Positions 31,597 to 43,695 of a DNA stretch of 64,000 nt are shown one piece after another. The notes under the pieces are model-generated. The model searched no databases. It was not told the DNA's origin and saw nothing but the letters and a program-made list of their open reading frames with translations. The stretch comes from Toxorhynchites rutilus septentrionalis. Taxonomy: Eukaryota > Arthropoda > Insecta > Diptera > Culicidae. How positions within the stretch are numbered: position 1 is the first letter of the stretch; each line of letters opens with the position of its first letter. The stretch spans positions 158,919,335-158,983,334 of the forward strand of contig NC_073745.1 in assembly GCF_029784135.1 (NCBI RefSeq), written 5' to 3'. A program made the position numbers and the translations under genes.

Positions 31597-34283
31597 CATC
31601 GCATCGCATCGCATCGCATCGCATCGCATCGCATCGCATCGCATCGCATCGCATCGCATCGCATCGCATCGCATCGCATCGCATCGCATCGCATCGCATC
31701 GCATCGCATCGCATCGCATCGCATCGCATCGCATCGCATCGCATCGCATCGCATCGCATCGCATCGCATCGCATCGCATCGCATCGCATCGCATCGCATC
31801 GCATCGCATCGCATCGCATCGCATCGCATCGCATCGCATCGCATCGCATCGCATCGCATCGCATCGCATCGCATCGCATCGCATCGCATCGCATCGCATC
31901 GCATCGCATCGCATCGCATCGCATCGCATCGCATCGCATCGCATCGCATCGCATCGCATCGCATCGCATCGCATCGCATCGCATCGCATCGCATCGCATC
32001 GCATCGCATCGCATCGCATCGCATCGCATCGCATCGCATCGCATCGCATCGCATCGCATCGCATCGCATCGCATCGCATCGCATCGCATCGCATCGCATC
32101 GCATCGCATCGCATCGCATCGCATCGCATCGCATCGCATCGCATCGCATCGCATCGCATCGCATCGCATCGCATCGCATCGCATCGCATCGCATCGCATC
32201 GCATCGCATCGCATCGCATCGCATCGCATCGCATCGCATCGCATCGCATCGCATCGCATCGCATCGCATCGCATCGCATCGCATCGCATCGCATCGCATC
32301 GCATCGCATCGCATCGCATCGCATCGCATCGCATCGCATCGCATCGCATCGCATCGCATCGCATCGCATCGCATCGCATCGCATCGCATCGCATCGCATC
32401 GCATCGCATCGCATCGCATCGCATCGCATCGCATCGCATCGCATCGCATCGCATCGCATCGCATCGCATCGCATCGCATCGCATCGCATCGCATCGCATC
32501 GCATCGCATCGCATCGCATCGCATCGCATCGCATCGCATCGCATCGCATCGCATCGCATCGCATCGCATCGCATCGCATCGCATCGCATCGCATCGCATC
32601 GCATCGCATCGCATCGCATCGCATCGCATCGCATCGCATCGCATCGCATCGCATCGCATCGCATCGCATCGCATCGCATCGCATCGCATCGCATCGCATC
32701 GCATCGCATCGCATCGCATCGCATCGCATCGCATCGCATCGCATCGCATCGCATCGCATCGCATCGCATCGCATCGCATCGCATCGCATCGCATCGCATC
32801 GCATCGCATCGCATCGCATCGCATCGCATCGCATCGCATCGCATCGCATCGCATCGCATCGCATCGCATCGCATCGCATCGCATCGCATCGCATCGCATC
32901 GCATCGCATCGCATCGCATCGCATCGCATCGCATCGCATCGCATCGCATCGCATCGCATCGCATCGCATCGCATCGCATCGCATCGCATCGCATCGCATC
33001 GCATCGCATCGCATCGCATCGCATCGCATCGCATCGCATCGCATCGCATCGCATCGCATCGCATCGCATCGCATCGCATCGCATCGCATCGCATCGCATC
33101 GCATCGCATCGCATCGCATCGCATCGCATCGCATCGCATCGCATCGCATCGCATCGCATCGCATCGCATCGCATCGCATCGCATCGCATCGCATCGCATC
33201 GCATCGCATCGCATCGCATCGCATCGCATCGCATCGCATCGCATCGCATCGCATCGCATCGCATCGCATCGCATCGCATCGCATCGCATCGCATCGCATC
33301 GCATCGCATCGCATCGCATCGCATCGCATCGCATCGCATCGCATCGCATCGCATCGCATCGCATCGCATCGCATCGCATCGCATCGCATCGCATCGCATC
33401 GCATCGCATCGCATCGCATCGCATCGCATCGCATCGCATCGCATCGCATCGCATCGCATCGCATCGCATCGCATCGCATCGCATCGCATCGCATCGCATC
33501 GCATCGCATCGCATCGCATCGCATCGCATCGCATCGCATCGCATCGCATCGCATCGCATCGCATCGCATCGCATCGCATCGCATCGCATCGCATCGCATC
33601 GCATCGCATCGCATCGCATCGCATCGCATCGCATCGCATCGCATCGCATCGCATCGCATCGCATCGCATCGCATCGCATCGCATCGCATCGCATCGCATC
33701 GCATCGCATCGCATCGCATCGCATCGCATCGCATCGCATCGCATCGCATCGCATCGCATCGCATCGCATCGCATCGCATCGCATCGCATCGCATCGCATC
33801 GCATCGCATCGCATCGCATCGCATCGCATCGCATCGCATCGCATCGCATCGCATCGCATCGCATCGCATCGCATCGCATCGCATCGCATCGCATCGCATC
33901 GCATCGCATCGCATCGCATCGCATCGCATCGCATCGCATCGCATCGCATCGCATCGCATCGCATCGCATCGCATCGCATCGCATCGCATCGCATCGCATC
34001 GCATCGCATCGCATCGCATCGCATCGCATCGCATCGCATCGCATCGCATCGCATCGCATCGCATCGCATCGCATCGCATCGCATCGCATCGCATCGCATC
34101 GCATCGCATCGCATCGCATCGCATCGCATCGCATCGCATCGCATCGCATCGCATCGCATCGCATCGCATCGCATCGCATCGCATCGCATCGCATCGCATC
34201 GCATCGCATCGCATCGCATCGCATCGCATCGCATCGCATCGCATCGCATCGCATCGCATCGCATCGCATCGCATCGCATCGCA
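31597..34283. repeat. (GCATC)n satellite, 536 perfect units
   Basis: From 31601 to 34280 every pentamer is GCATC without a visible mismatch (2680 bp), with partial units at each edge. Because 5 is not a multiple of 3 and no register makes a stop codon, all six frames stay open (ASHRI or DAMRC repeats). The long frames here are therefore artefacts. The unit creates one CpG every 5 bp in an otherwise AT-rich region. The right edge falls in the distal pol region of a Ty3/gypsy element. Confidence 0.97.
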
Positions 34284-34458
34284 CTTTTTAGTTAATTCGT
34301 CCGTTATTATTTTCACCTTGTTTGAGATTTTAATTATATTTGGTATCCCTTTGATTAAATCATGATTTATTATTTTTTCATAGAATTTGTGCGCACATTC
34401 ATTGTTGATTTTTATGTATAATTCGTCGACGTTATTAATTTTGCATATTGCTCCAAGT

Positions 34459-35473
34459 TTATCCATTGTTCGTCGTAACGATACCAAGGATTCTGTTGGT
34501 TTCTTTCTCAGGGATCCACGTTATGTTCTCTTGAAAATCATTATTTTGAATTTTAATTTGAGCTTTCTTTCCATGTGAAGTATCATGGCCATTGATCACA
34601 TCACCTGTGGAAGATTCCGATTTTTCTTTTCTAGCTTGCATTCGGGTTGTTATGAATGCATCTTGGCTTAATTTTGTATTCATGTCTTTCAATTCAGCTG
34701 TTGAAATACGTGATAGCGCGTCCGCTACTACGTTCTCACAACCTTTTTTGTAATAGACATCGAAATTGTATTCTTCAAGACGAAACTTCGTCAGCCTGCT
34801 TGAAGGGTCAGTTAATGTAAAAAGGTACACTAAAGGCCTGTGGTCTGTGTACAATTCAAATTTTCGCCCATATAAATAGGTACGGAAATGTCGGACTGCC
34901 CAAACCACAGCCAAAAGTTCCTTCTCTATAGTTGAATAATTTTTTTCTGCGCTATTTAGCGTCTTGCTTGCAAAGGCTATTGGTTTGTCATTATTGTTAC
35001 TGAGTACTGCACCTATACCATAACCTGAAGCGTCAGTATGTAGTTTAAAAATATTTCGTTCGCTAAAATCTGGATAATCTAACACCGGTGGGTTTATAAA
35101 TTGTTCCTTTAATTTTTGGAATGCTGTTTCACATTCCGAAGTCCAATTGAATGGAATGTTTTTTCTCGTAAGGAAGTTTAATGGAATACACGTTTCAGCA
35201 AAGTTTCGAATGTGTTTCCTGTAATAGTTGGCGAATGCTACGAAGCGTTTAACTTCGTCAGCATTTGAAGGGCTTTTCCAAGTTTTTATAGTTTCAATTT
35301 TTGAAGGGTCAGGAAGGACACCTTCTTTTGAAATAAAATGTCCTAGATAAAGCAGTTCTTGCTTCAAAAAATTACACTTAGAAGGATTAAGCTTCAATTT
35401 TACTTCTCGAAGTCTTTGAAATATAGAAATTAAATTTTTATTGTGTTCGTCAAATGTTTTACCAAACACAATA
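34459..35473 (-). pseudogene. Ty3/gypsy RT C-terminal part and RNase H
   Basis: It resumes as IVFGKTFDEHNKNL, then KLNPSKCNFLK and FVAFANYYRKHI (thumb), followed by RNase H: LHTDASGYGIGAVL, EKELLAVVWAVRHFR and YTDHRPLVYLF, and then the connection ADALSRI. Stops at 34459. A frameshifted continuation (34487-34285) probably belongs to the region before integrase, until the GCATC array begins. Confidence 0.87.
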
Positions 35474-36000
35474 ATTTTTTTTTTTATTTAACCAAAATAT
35501 ATATTTTTATTAAGGCTCATATGGCGTCAACCTGACGGGGCCGGGAGTTCAATATTTCGACAATGTTTGCCTTATAACTATGTTAGTAATATATAACCGA
35601 TTACTCGCGGTTGACTCGAGGTTAGTATTACAAGTGTTTTCGTAATTGTGATGTTGCTGTCTTCAATGATCTGTACCTGTGCCCGACACGGGATACTTCC
35701 TATTGGGATGCAGCTGACCATTAATCAGCAACGCCCCCCCTAATCTGTACCCCATATCTAGCGTGGTGCGTCTTCTCGAGGAATCCAGGATAGAATGGTC
35801 ACTAGCCGGCGCAATCATCAGCTCGTGTAGAGTTGTCATGAGCGGTACAACCTTTGGCTTTTGTTGAATCATCAGTGGACTGCACAACCTATGGCCCGTG
35901 TATCTGTAAAGAGTGTGTGTATGTATTGCCGCGACTAAGTAAAAGTTTATAGATCGGATAGGAGGGATACGAAACAGGGACACAACGAAGGAAAATCCAT

Positions 36001-39000
36001 TAAACGTTGACATCGGCGTTTCTGAGGAACAGGTATAGATGAAGCAGAAGATCAGGATCACGGCTACCTATTGTTAGGAAATAAGACGAGCGTTTATCAA
36101 CTTTCATTGAGCGGATTGCCTCTATTGAGCTGAGACTGTCAGAAAAAATAAAATAATGGTCGATGGGCAATGTTTCAATGATCCCTAAAGAGTAGTATAT
36201 CGCACCCAGTTCAGCGACATACACGGAACAAGGATCTTTGAGTTTGAAAGAGGCACTGGAATTTTCATTGAAGATGCCGAAGCCAGCTGACCCGTTTATG
36301 CATGAACCGTCAGTAAAGAACATTTTATCAGATCTAACTTTCCCTTATTCTGCCGAAAATATCTCCGGTATATAATCGGAGCGTAGATGATCTGGGATTC
36401 CATGGATCTTTTGTCGCATGGACAGATCAAAATTGACAGAGGAATTGCAAAAGTATGGGAAGCAAACTTGGTTGGAGATGCCCGGTGAAGGGTGCACTTC
36501 ATGGGTAAGGTACTCATGGTATAGAGACATAAAACTTGACTGAGGAGTCAGTTGGAGTAGATTTTCGAAGTTATCAATCACCAATGGATTCATGATCTTG
36601 CAACGGATGAGAAATCTGTAGGATTATTCTGTGAACCGAAGAGTAAGCGGGGGTACTGCTGCCAAAACTTCGAGACTCATCGTATGTGTCGAATGCAAAC
36701 ACCCCATTGCTATACGCAAGCAACGATATTGAATTCTCTCCAGCTTGAGAATATGAATCCTGGCAGCTGATCGGAAGCAAAAACTGCCATATTCTAACAC
36801 TGATAATATCATTGTTTTGTACAACTGAATGAGGTCTCCTGGATGGGCGCCCCACCATGTTCCGGTTATTGTTTGGAGAAAATTGATTCTTTGCTGGCAT
36901 TTCTGTTTCAAATACGCAATGTGTATTCCCCAGGTACATTTAGAGTCAAAATATACTCCAAGGTATTTGAAAAACATCGAGTGCCTGATCGCTTTGCCGG
37001 ATAGGTGAAGCTGGAATTGGGCGGGTTCGTGCTTCCTAGAAAAAACGACCATTTCGGTTTTCTCCGTAGAGAATTCGATACCCAGCTTGAGAGCCCACGT
37101 GAACAGGTTGTTCAGGGTATCTTGCAAGGATTTTTGCAGAACGGCGGGATTAGTACCCGTGATGGAAATAACTCCATCGTCTGCAAGTTGTCTCAACGTG
37201 CAATCTCTATTTAGACAATCATCTATATCATTGACGTGAAAACTGTACAAGAGGGGGCTTAGGCAGGAGCCTTGTGGAAGGCCCATAAAACTGTATCGAG
37301 AAGATTTCAAGCTGCCATGATTGAAAAACATGTGCTTTTCTGAGAGTAAATTGTACAGGAAATTATTCAGAATTGGCGAAAGTCCACGATTATGATGTTT
37401 CTCTGAGAGAATTTCCATGGAAACTGAATCAAATGCCCCTTTGATATCGAGAAAAACGGAAGCCATTTGTTCTTTGCGAGCAAATGCGATTTGGATTTCA
37501 GAAGATAGCAGCGCGAGACAATCGTTCGTCCCTTTACCTCGGCGGAAGCCAAACTGCGTATTTGACAGCAAATTGTTCGTTTCAACCCACTTGTCCAAAC
37601 GAAGTAGAATCATTTTCTCTAACAATTTACGAATACAGGATAACATTGCAATAGGCCTATACGAATTGTGATCGCAAGCCGGCTTGTTGGGTTTTCGTAT
37701 GGCTATCACTCTCACTTGTCTCCAGTCATGCGGGACTATATTCAGCTCCAGAAACTTGTTGAACAAGTTCAGCAAACGCTGTTTTGCCAAGTCGGGAAGA
37801 TTCTTCAATAAGTTGAATTTAATCTTGTCCGACCCCGGACCTGAATTGTTACATGAGAGAAGTGCAATTGAGAATTCTACCATCGAAAAATTCTCATAAT
37901 CGCCTTGGAGCGGAATGTCGCGTACGACGTTTTGTGCAGGAACGGAATCGGGACAAACCTTTCTTGCAAATTTGAAAATCCAACGGTCAGAGTATTCCTC
38001 ACTTTCATTTGTATGGTTCCAGCCACGCATTCTCCTAGCCGTATTCCAAAGAGTGCTCATAGCTGTCTCCCTTGACAAACCATTGACGAACTTCCGCCTA
38101 TATCCACGCTTTTTTGCTTTAATCAGACCTTTTAGTTTGGCTTCTAGAGCTTGGTACTTTCGAAACCATTCCACTAATCCAGTTTTCCTGAATTTTTTGA
38201 AAGCGGATGATTTTTCAAGGTAGACCTTTGAACACTCCTTGTCCCACCAAAGTGATGGAGGACGACGTCGGAAAGTGGTAGCAGGAACACGTTTCTTTTG
38301 AGCTTGAAGTGCGCTTTCGTAAATCAAACTCGATATAAAGTTATACTCTTCGAGTGAGGGAAGTTCATGCATTGAAACAAGTGCTTCAGATATTATTTCT
38401 GCAAATTTTCTCCAGTCAATATTTTTCGTGAGGTCATACGCAATATCGACTGACTCACGAGAACCTGATTCATTGGCGATCGATAAAATTATTGGCAGGT
38501 GATCACTACCGTGGGGATCTTGGATTACCTTCCACGTGCAATCCAGGGATAATGAAGAAGAGCAAAGTGATATGTCTAGCATACTTGCCCGTGCAGGAGG
38601 GTTGGCTATCCTAGTTGCTTCCCCTGTATTTAAAACTGTCATGTTGAAGTTGTCGCACAGATCATAAATCAACGTGGCACGGCTATCATCATAGTGTGAC
38701 CCCCATGCTGTTCCATGGGAGTTGAGGTCACCTAAGATTAGCCGCGGCTCCGGCAATGCCGCGATGATTTAAAAAAACTGATGGCGGCCGACCATGGTTC
38801 TTGGAGGAATATATATCGAGGCAATGCAGAAGTCTTTGCCATTGATTTGTGTCTGGCAAGCGACAACTTCAATGCCTGTCATCGATGGGAGAGTGACTCT
38901 ATAGAAGGAGTGACATTTTTTGATCCCCAATAGTACGCCACCAAACGAGTCATTTCGATCGAGGCGAATAATGTTGAAATCGTGGAAATTCAGCTCATCG

Positions 39001-39152
39001 GCTGAAGAAAGCCATGTTTCACAGAGGGAAAATACATCACAGTTAGAACTATGAACTAAAAATTTAAATTGATCTAGTTTAGGGTTGATGCTTCTGCAAT
39101 TCCACTGTATTACAGTGGTCAAATCCTTGACCTCTTGCACTGAATCAGGCAT
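36001..39152 (-). pseudogene. ORF2 of LINE copy C, disabled
   Basis: The endonuclease start (39152: WNCRSINPKLDQF, LCETWLS) is broken near 38770. A 710-codon frame (38756-36624) covers the rest of the endonuclease (GDLNSHGTAWGS, GSDHLPI) and the complete RT (LDIKGAFDS, GLPQGSCLS, LADDGV), ending at a nonsense TAA within LRFTE-L. RNase H resumes at about 36323 (FTDGS, AELGAIYYSL, FSDSLSSIEA). An in-frame deletion of about 385 bp at 36070 then removes the last catalytic Asp (GNEKADS) and the Cys-rich tail. Confidence 0.85.
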
Positions 39153-40539
39153 CGAGGGAAATGAACGCTGCTAAAAAACCACATTTTTCTTTCAAAAATG
39201 TTCTCACAATCGGAAGCAAACATAATACTATGCTTTTAAGAGGGTCATTTATATTTAGAGCATTTAAAATGTTGTCCATCAGGTCAGAAAGCGCAAGCAA
39301 ACCAGATTGTGGCTGTTGCCTCGACCGCGAAAATGGAGCAGACCGGGTGGGTGCTGCTCCGGGAAGTGCTGAGGACCCCTGGTGCGTGGAAGAACAGCTT
39401 AAACCAGGAGGTACTTGCTTCGGTCTATTCTCAGCACGTTCAATTCGAGTTTTCATTCCAACTTGGGAAGTTTCGGTCGTCTTTCTGGGGAGTGAAGGAA
39501 AAGAAGTAATTTTTCTTTTCCTGACGGCACCCTGCGATGTACCGGAACTTCCTGCATTGGGAGCGTCAGCAACAGGCTCGTCGTTCTGCAGAATGGAGTA
39601 GGGATTGTCCTGAGTCGTTGGAACGGAACTCTTAAGCATTTCTGCATAAGTCCGCTTGGAACGTTCCTTTAAGGAACGCTTGATTTTTTCCCCTCGTTGT
39701 TTGTACACCGGGCATTGAATAATATCATGAGGAGTCCCGCCGCAATGAAGACACTTGTGCTCTTTCGCGCAAGGATTCTCATCATGGCTCTCTCCACAAT
39801 CTGCGCAACGTTTTTTATTGCAACAATAGGCGGCCGTGTGACCGAGTTGCATACATGTGTTGCATTTCATTACCCGGGGTACAAACAACCGAACAGGTAA
39901 ACGAAGTGCACCTATTGCAACGTAGTTTGGAAGGGCGGAACCCTCAAAAGTCACACGAAAAGAGTTTGTCCGATTGAGAACCCTTTTGTCATTTATTTGT
40001 GACACAGATTTCAGTCGATCGCATGCAAGAATCTTCACAGTTTTTAGTGAAGAGTTCTTGAAGCGACCGACACCATCGATAATCTCTTTTCGAGTCAAAC
40101 CCTTTTCGGTTATTACGCCGTCTATTTCGACGTTGCAACAGGGCACGTATACGCGATACTCAATCGCAAAGAGGTCGCAGCGCGTGATTTCGTTCGCTTG
40201 GGTCCTGCTTGAGACGACAACTCGTAGTTTGTCTGGCCCCATCCGTGTAATCTCGGTAACTTCGGAAAACTTCTGAGTAAGTTCCTTCGAGATACGAATG
40301 ACATTTAGAGGTTTAGATTTTCGTCTAAAGTATACAATGAATGGGCCTTTGGAGCCTCTAGGGTATTCTTTTGAACGAAAATCCTGTTTTTCTTCAATGT
40401 CCTCATCTTCGGAACTTCCAACTTCATATACAGAAGTTTCTTCCTCAATTTCTGCTTCATCTTCCTGCTCTTCAGGAGGAGGATCGGTATCGGAAATATT
40501 CAATGGCGTCGATGGGGGATCCTTCCCGCCCTCAGCCAT
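39145..40539 (-). CDS. ORF1 (gag-like) of LINE copy C, intact
   Basis: 464 codons from ATG 40539 to TGA 39147-39145. Acidic N-terminus, FIVYFRRKSKPLNVIRISK core, three knuckles (CNTCMQLGHTAAYC, CADCGESHDENPC, CLHCGGTPHDIIQC) and a Ser/Pro-rich tail ending CGFLAAFISLDA. This is the undamaged reference for the broken copy B. Its product would coat element RNA. It overlaps the ORF2 start by 8 nt (ATGCCTGA). An in-frame non-ATG extension lies upstream but has no support. Confidence 0.85.
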   Translation of the reverse strand: MAEGGKDPPSTPLNISDTDPPPEEQEDEAEIEEETSVYEVGSSEDEDIEEKQDFRSKEYPRGSKGPFIVYFRRKSKPLNVIRISKELTQKFSEVTEITRMGPDKLRVVVSSRTQANEITRCDLFAIEYRVYVPCCNVEIDGVITEKGLTRKEIIDGVGRFKNSSLKTVKILACDRLKSVSQINDKRVLNRTNSFRVTFEGSALPNYVAIGALRLPVRLFVPRVMKCNTCMQLGHTAAYCCNKKRCADCGESHDENPCAKEHKCLHCGGTPHDIIQCPVYKQRGEKIKRSLKERSKRTYAEMLKSSVPTTQDNPYSILQNDEPVADAPNAGSSGTSQGAVRKRKITSFPSLPRKTTETSQVGMKTRIERAENRPKQVPPGLSCSSTHQGSSALPGAAPTRSAPFSRSRQQPQSGLLALSDLMDNILNALNINDPLKSIVLCLLPIVRTFLKEKCGFLAAFISLDA

Positions 40540-41034
40540 ATCAAAAAAATCGGTCAACTGTTCGATATGAACAGAATATAATGATAATCAAAATAAATAA
40601 ATAAGTGAAAAAAATATTTTTTATAAGGTTATGATGCGAATATTAAATTCAATTTATTTTATGTTAAATAAAATGATAAAATGAAAAAAAAGTTCCAATA
40701 AAAGTTCAACGGTATATAAGAAATAATGATCACCCCTAATGTCAACGTTTGCCCATTTGGTTAACACAAAGTTGAACAATGGTGTAAATCGTGCACAGAA
40801 GGTAGAAGGAATGATAGGGAAACAAAAGAAAAATAAATTTCTACTTGCCGCGGCTGTGTGGCGTGTGTGATGAATGTGTCTGATTTGGATCCTCAGCGCG
40901 CACCACTTTAAACTTCGCTCCACTCGCAAGCGCAACCGGTGAAAAAAGAACACTATTATTCGATGTGAAAAAAACACCTTTGTTGGATCGATTAAAAACT
41001 TGTCCGATCTGCTTGCGAGTTGTCGAACCAATGA

Positions 41035-42016
41035 TATCATCAAGGTAGATTAAACATCTTTCCAAATTAAGTCCCGACATCGCTACGGTCATCAATCGTG
41101 AAAAAGAGGATGGGCTGGTTTTCAGTCCCATCGGCAGTCGGGTCATCTGATATTGGCCCGACGGCGTTGAAAAAGCAGTAATGTGTCTGTCTTCAGGCTT
41201 TAGGTTACATTGGTAGTAGCCTTGCGACAGATCTAAATGAGTAAAGTATTGCGCACCTGCTAGTGAATCAATCACCTCCTCAATATTTGGAAGAGGGAAT
41301 TTATCATCTTGAAGACTAGTGTTGACTTTTCTATAATCAATCACCAATCTCCACTTCTTAGTATCATCACTTGATTTTTTTGGTACAAGCAATAATGGAC
41401 TGTTCCACTCTGACTTGGCTTCTTCAATAATTTTTTCCTCTAACATTTTGTCAATTTGTCGACAGATTTCATTCTTCTGTGAGACTGGTAGTCTGTATTG
41501 TTTACTAAACGCTGGTTGACTATTGGGTTTGGTGGTCAATGAAGGACAATAAACATTGGTGGTTCCAAGTTTATCTCCCTTTACACAAAATATATCTGAG
41601 TACTTCAGACAAATTTGCTTAATTGTTTTTTCATCATCCCCAGATAGATGACTAAGTTTCAATTCTTCCAATAGTTTTTCCGCTCGTGTTTTGTCAATAT
41701 TATTCTCTTGTTTTTTAAATTCGATAACATTGTACTTTTCAGCTGATGTTATCTTCGGTTCCAGTTGCTTGATTATTACTGGTTTATTTTTTAAATTGAT
41801 TATCCCAACAGGTATAGTACCTTTCGAGGGTTGACCAATTGAGTTTGCAATAAATACATTTGGCATAACCTGTTCGCTAAGTACTACACACGTGTTGCAA
41901 AATTTTGTTTTTACATTGGTAGTTATTTCTGTTCTTGGTGGTATAACAATCGACACAGTTCCATTAAGTGTTAGGGGTATCTGATTCATTGTATTTTGGT
42001 TGTTTCTTAATGTCAA
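41035..42016 (-). pseudogene. Ty3/gypsy reverse transcriptase, N-terminal part
   Basis: Conserved blocks run in order: WNSPLLLVPKK, WRLVIDYRKVN, FTHLDLSQGYYQ (motif A), LPMGLKTSPSSF (motif B) and CLIYLDDII (motif C, YLDD). The gene is interrupted directly after YLDDII by LINE copy C. The remaining RT is at 35473-34459. Confidence 0.87.
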
Positions 42017-42032
42017 ATTTAAAGCTTCAAAA

Positions 42033-42350
42033 TCAATATTGGCAATATTTCAATAAGAAATCCGTGCCTATCAATCCTGCTATGCTGCTCGGCAATTTTG
42101 GAACAACATTAAATTTAATGTCGAAATAGTCATTACCGAACTGCAATACAGTGTTGACGGACCCAACGGATTTTGTTAATCCATTTATTCCTTTAATTGA
42201 GATTATATCTTGTTTGTCTATTCTCACATTTTCAGGTATGTGTTTAATATCAATAACACTGCACGATGCTCCGCTATCAATAATAAAACTAATAGTATTG
42301 TCAAAAATGGTAAATGCTGTTCGGGGTGACGAGCTTAATTTTCCTTGATT
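42033..42350 (-). pseudogene. Ty3/gypsy aspartic protease
   Basis: IIDSGASCSVID carries the catalytic D-S-G; a later hydrophobic LIGTDFLLKY marks the flap-distal conserved region. It is read in the +1 frame relative to gag. The frame hits a stop at 42033, and the RT frame continues in another phase a few bases later (…DFEALNLTLRNN), so a small indel near 42045 separates protease from RT. Confidence 0.75.
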
Positions 42351-42354
42351 CAAG

Positions 42355-43695
42355 TCAACGAAATAACTCGATCAGATTAGCTTCCTCTGTAGGTTGCTGT
42401 GCTGCAACTGATGCATTCGATTGCTGAGGCTCGTGATCTGCCAAATGTGCATGTTGCCTATGGTTTTGCTGTTGCGAATGTTGTTGGAAATGATTATTAC
42501 CGTTCCCCTGGTTTTGGTAATTACCGCGTCCTCTTGAGCCTTGATAATTACCTCGACCTTGGTAATTACCTCGTTGTTGTTGTTGGTGGTTACCACGGCC
42601 TCGGAAGTTTCCCCTTCCACAAGAGTATCCACGGCCTCGTGGATTTCCACGGCCTCTTTCATTGTTGTTGTATCCTCCTGATCTGTTTGAAAACCCAAAC
42701 CAGAAAGCATTTTCAGTTTTTGACGCTTCTGGTGCACATTCTAGTGCGTCTGAGATCGCCTTATTTAAAGTACTAGGGTTTCTAGCCTTTAAGAAAAACA
42801 TGGTCTGGGGATTTTTCAATCCTTCTATGAAAGCTTGTACAGCTATTGGCTGAACAATACTGGATGCAGCAGCTTCCGATGTGAAGGTATTGTTCGACAC
42901 GTGTGCCGCTGCTAGTTTTGTCGCTAGCTTTTCAATATCAGCGCCAAACTCGCTGACAGATTTGTTCTGTTGTCTTAATTGACGAATCTCGCTCTCCACC
43001 GCTCTAGGGGTGAGGCGTATGGTAAATTTGTCTTTCAGAACTTGCTTAACTTGTCCTAACGTAGTCACATTTTCAATGGAGCCATGGGCTGCTCCTATTA
43101 ATCGAGTTTTTAGGAATTTTATGATGGATGCCTCAGGAACATCTTTCGAATATTCTTTGAGCAGATCCATCGTTTCTAAAAATAATGATAGCCCAGTTGG
43201 CTCGCCATCATATTTTTCAATAAGTTTCATAGCTATGCCAAGATCTAGCGTAGCCATTTTGGATGGTTCAGGTTCAGATTCACTTGTTTCCTCTTCTGAT
43301 AAGTCTGAAAATTCACTATTCTGTTCTTCCTCTTCTTCTTGTTCCAATTCTACCTCTTCTTGCTCTTCGACTTCGACTTCTTCTTTGTCTTCCTTATTTT
43401 CAGTATTTCCCCCAATTTCTAAATCATCATCCTCTATAGCTGTGCATTCGAGGTCGTTTGATTTCAATATTACCAAACACTCCCTTGCTATGTTTTTAAG
43501 ATCGATGTATCTGTTTTTGAAAGCTATCTGATTTTGCGTTCCTCTAGCATCAATCACTACATGTTTAACTTCTAGCAATAGCTGTTTGATATCTTTAATT
43601 TTTTGTTTCTTTGTGGGTAGCGTATATGATTTATGCTTTTTTAAATTAGTTAAAAGCTTATTTAATCTATCCCCCACTGTAAAAATAAAATCCAT
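42355..43695 (-). CDS. Ty3/gypsy gag polyprotein
   Basis: 446 codons from ATG 43695, forming the particle core of the retrotransposon. The N-terminal helical part is followed by an acidic Glu-rich stretch (residues about 95-150), then the capsid-like core (LIEKYDGEPTGLSLFLETMD, FLKTRLIGAAHGSI, FIEGLKNPQTMFFLKARNP). The C-terminal third is an RG-rich tract (RGRGNPRGRGYSCGRG-type repeats) and a Gln/His-rich tail. This RG tract probably binds RNA in place of CCHC knuckles. The frame is intact; the following protease is in the +1 frame and overlaps the gag stop. Confidence 0.8.
   Translation of the reverse strand: MDFIFTVGDRLNKLLTNLKKHKSYTLPTKKQKIKDIKQLLLEVKHVVIDARGTQNQIAFKNRYIDLKNIARECLVILKSNDLECTAIEDDDLEIGGNTENKEDKEEVEVEEQEEVELEQEEEEEQNSEFSDLSEEETSESEPEPSKMATLDLGIAMKLIEKYDGEPTGLSLFLETMDLLKEYSKDVPEASIIKFLKTRLIGAAHGSIENVTTLGQVKQVLKDKFTIRLTPRAVESEIRQLRQQNKSVSEFGADIEKLATKLAAAHVSNNTFTSEAAASSIVQPIAVQAFIEGLKNPQTMFFLKARNPSTLNKAISDALECAPEASKTENAFWFGFSNRSGGYNNNERGRGNPRGRGYSCGRGNFRGRGNHQQQQRGNYQGRGNYQGSRGRGNYQNQGNGNNHFQQHSQQQNHRQHAHLADHEPQQSNASVAAQQPTEEANLIELFR

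Larger units (their letters stand above)
35474..41034 (-). mobile_element. I/LOA-type non-LTR retrotransposon, copy C, inserted in gypsy RT
   Basis: The 5' end, gttcgacaactcgcaag, is at 41034 (minus strand). The 3' end is near 35492, followed by an A-rich tail (35474-35491). ATTG occurs at both junctions, read as a short target duplication. It has both the 5' UTR and a complete ORF1. ORF2 has a frameshift near 38770, a nonsense codon at 36624 and an internal deletion at about 36070. It must be younger than the gypsy element it splits. Confidence 0.88.

Noticed and set aside
31445..34487. Very long frames of 900 or more residues on both strands (ASHRI and DAMRC repeats)
   Set aside because: They exist only because the GCATC pentamer contains no stop in any phase; no independent coding evidence at either edge.
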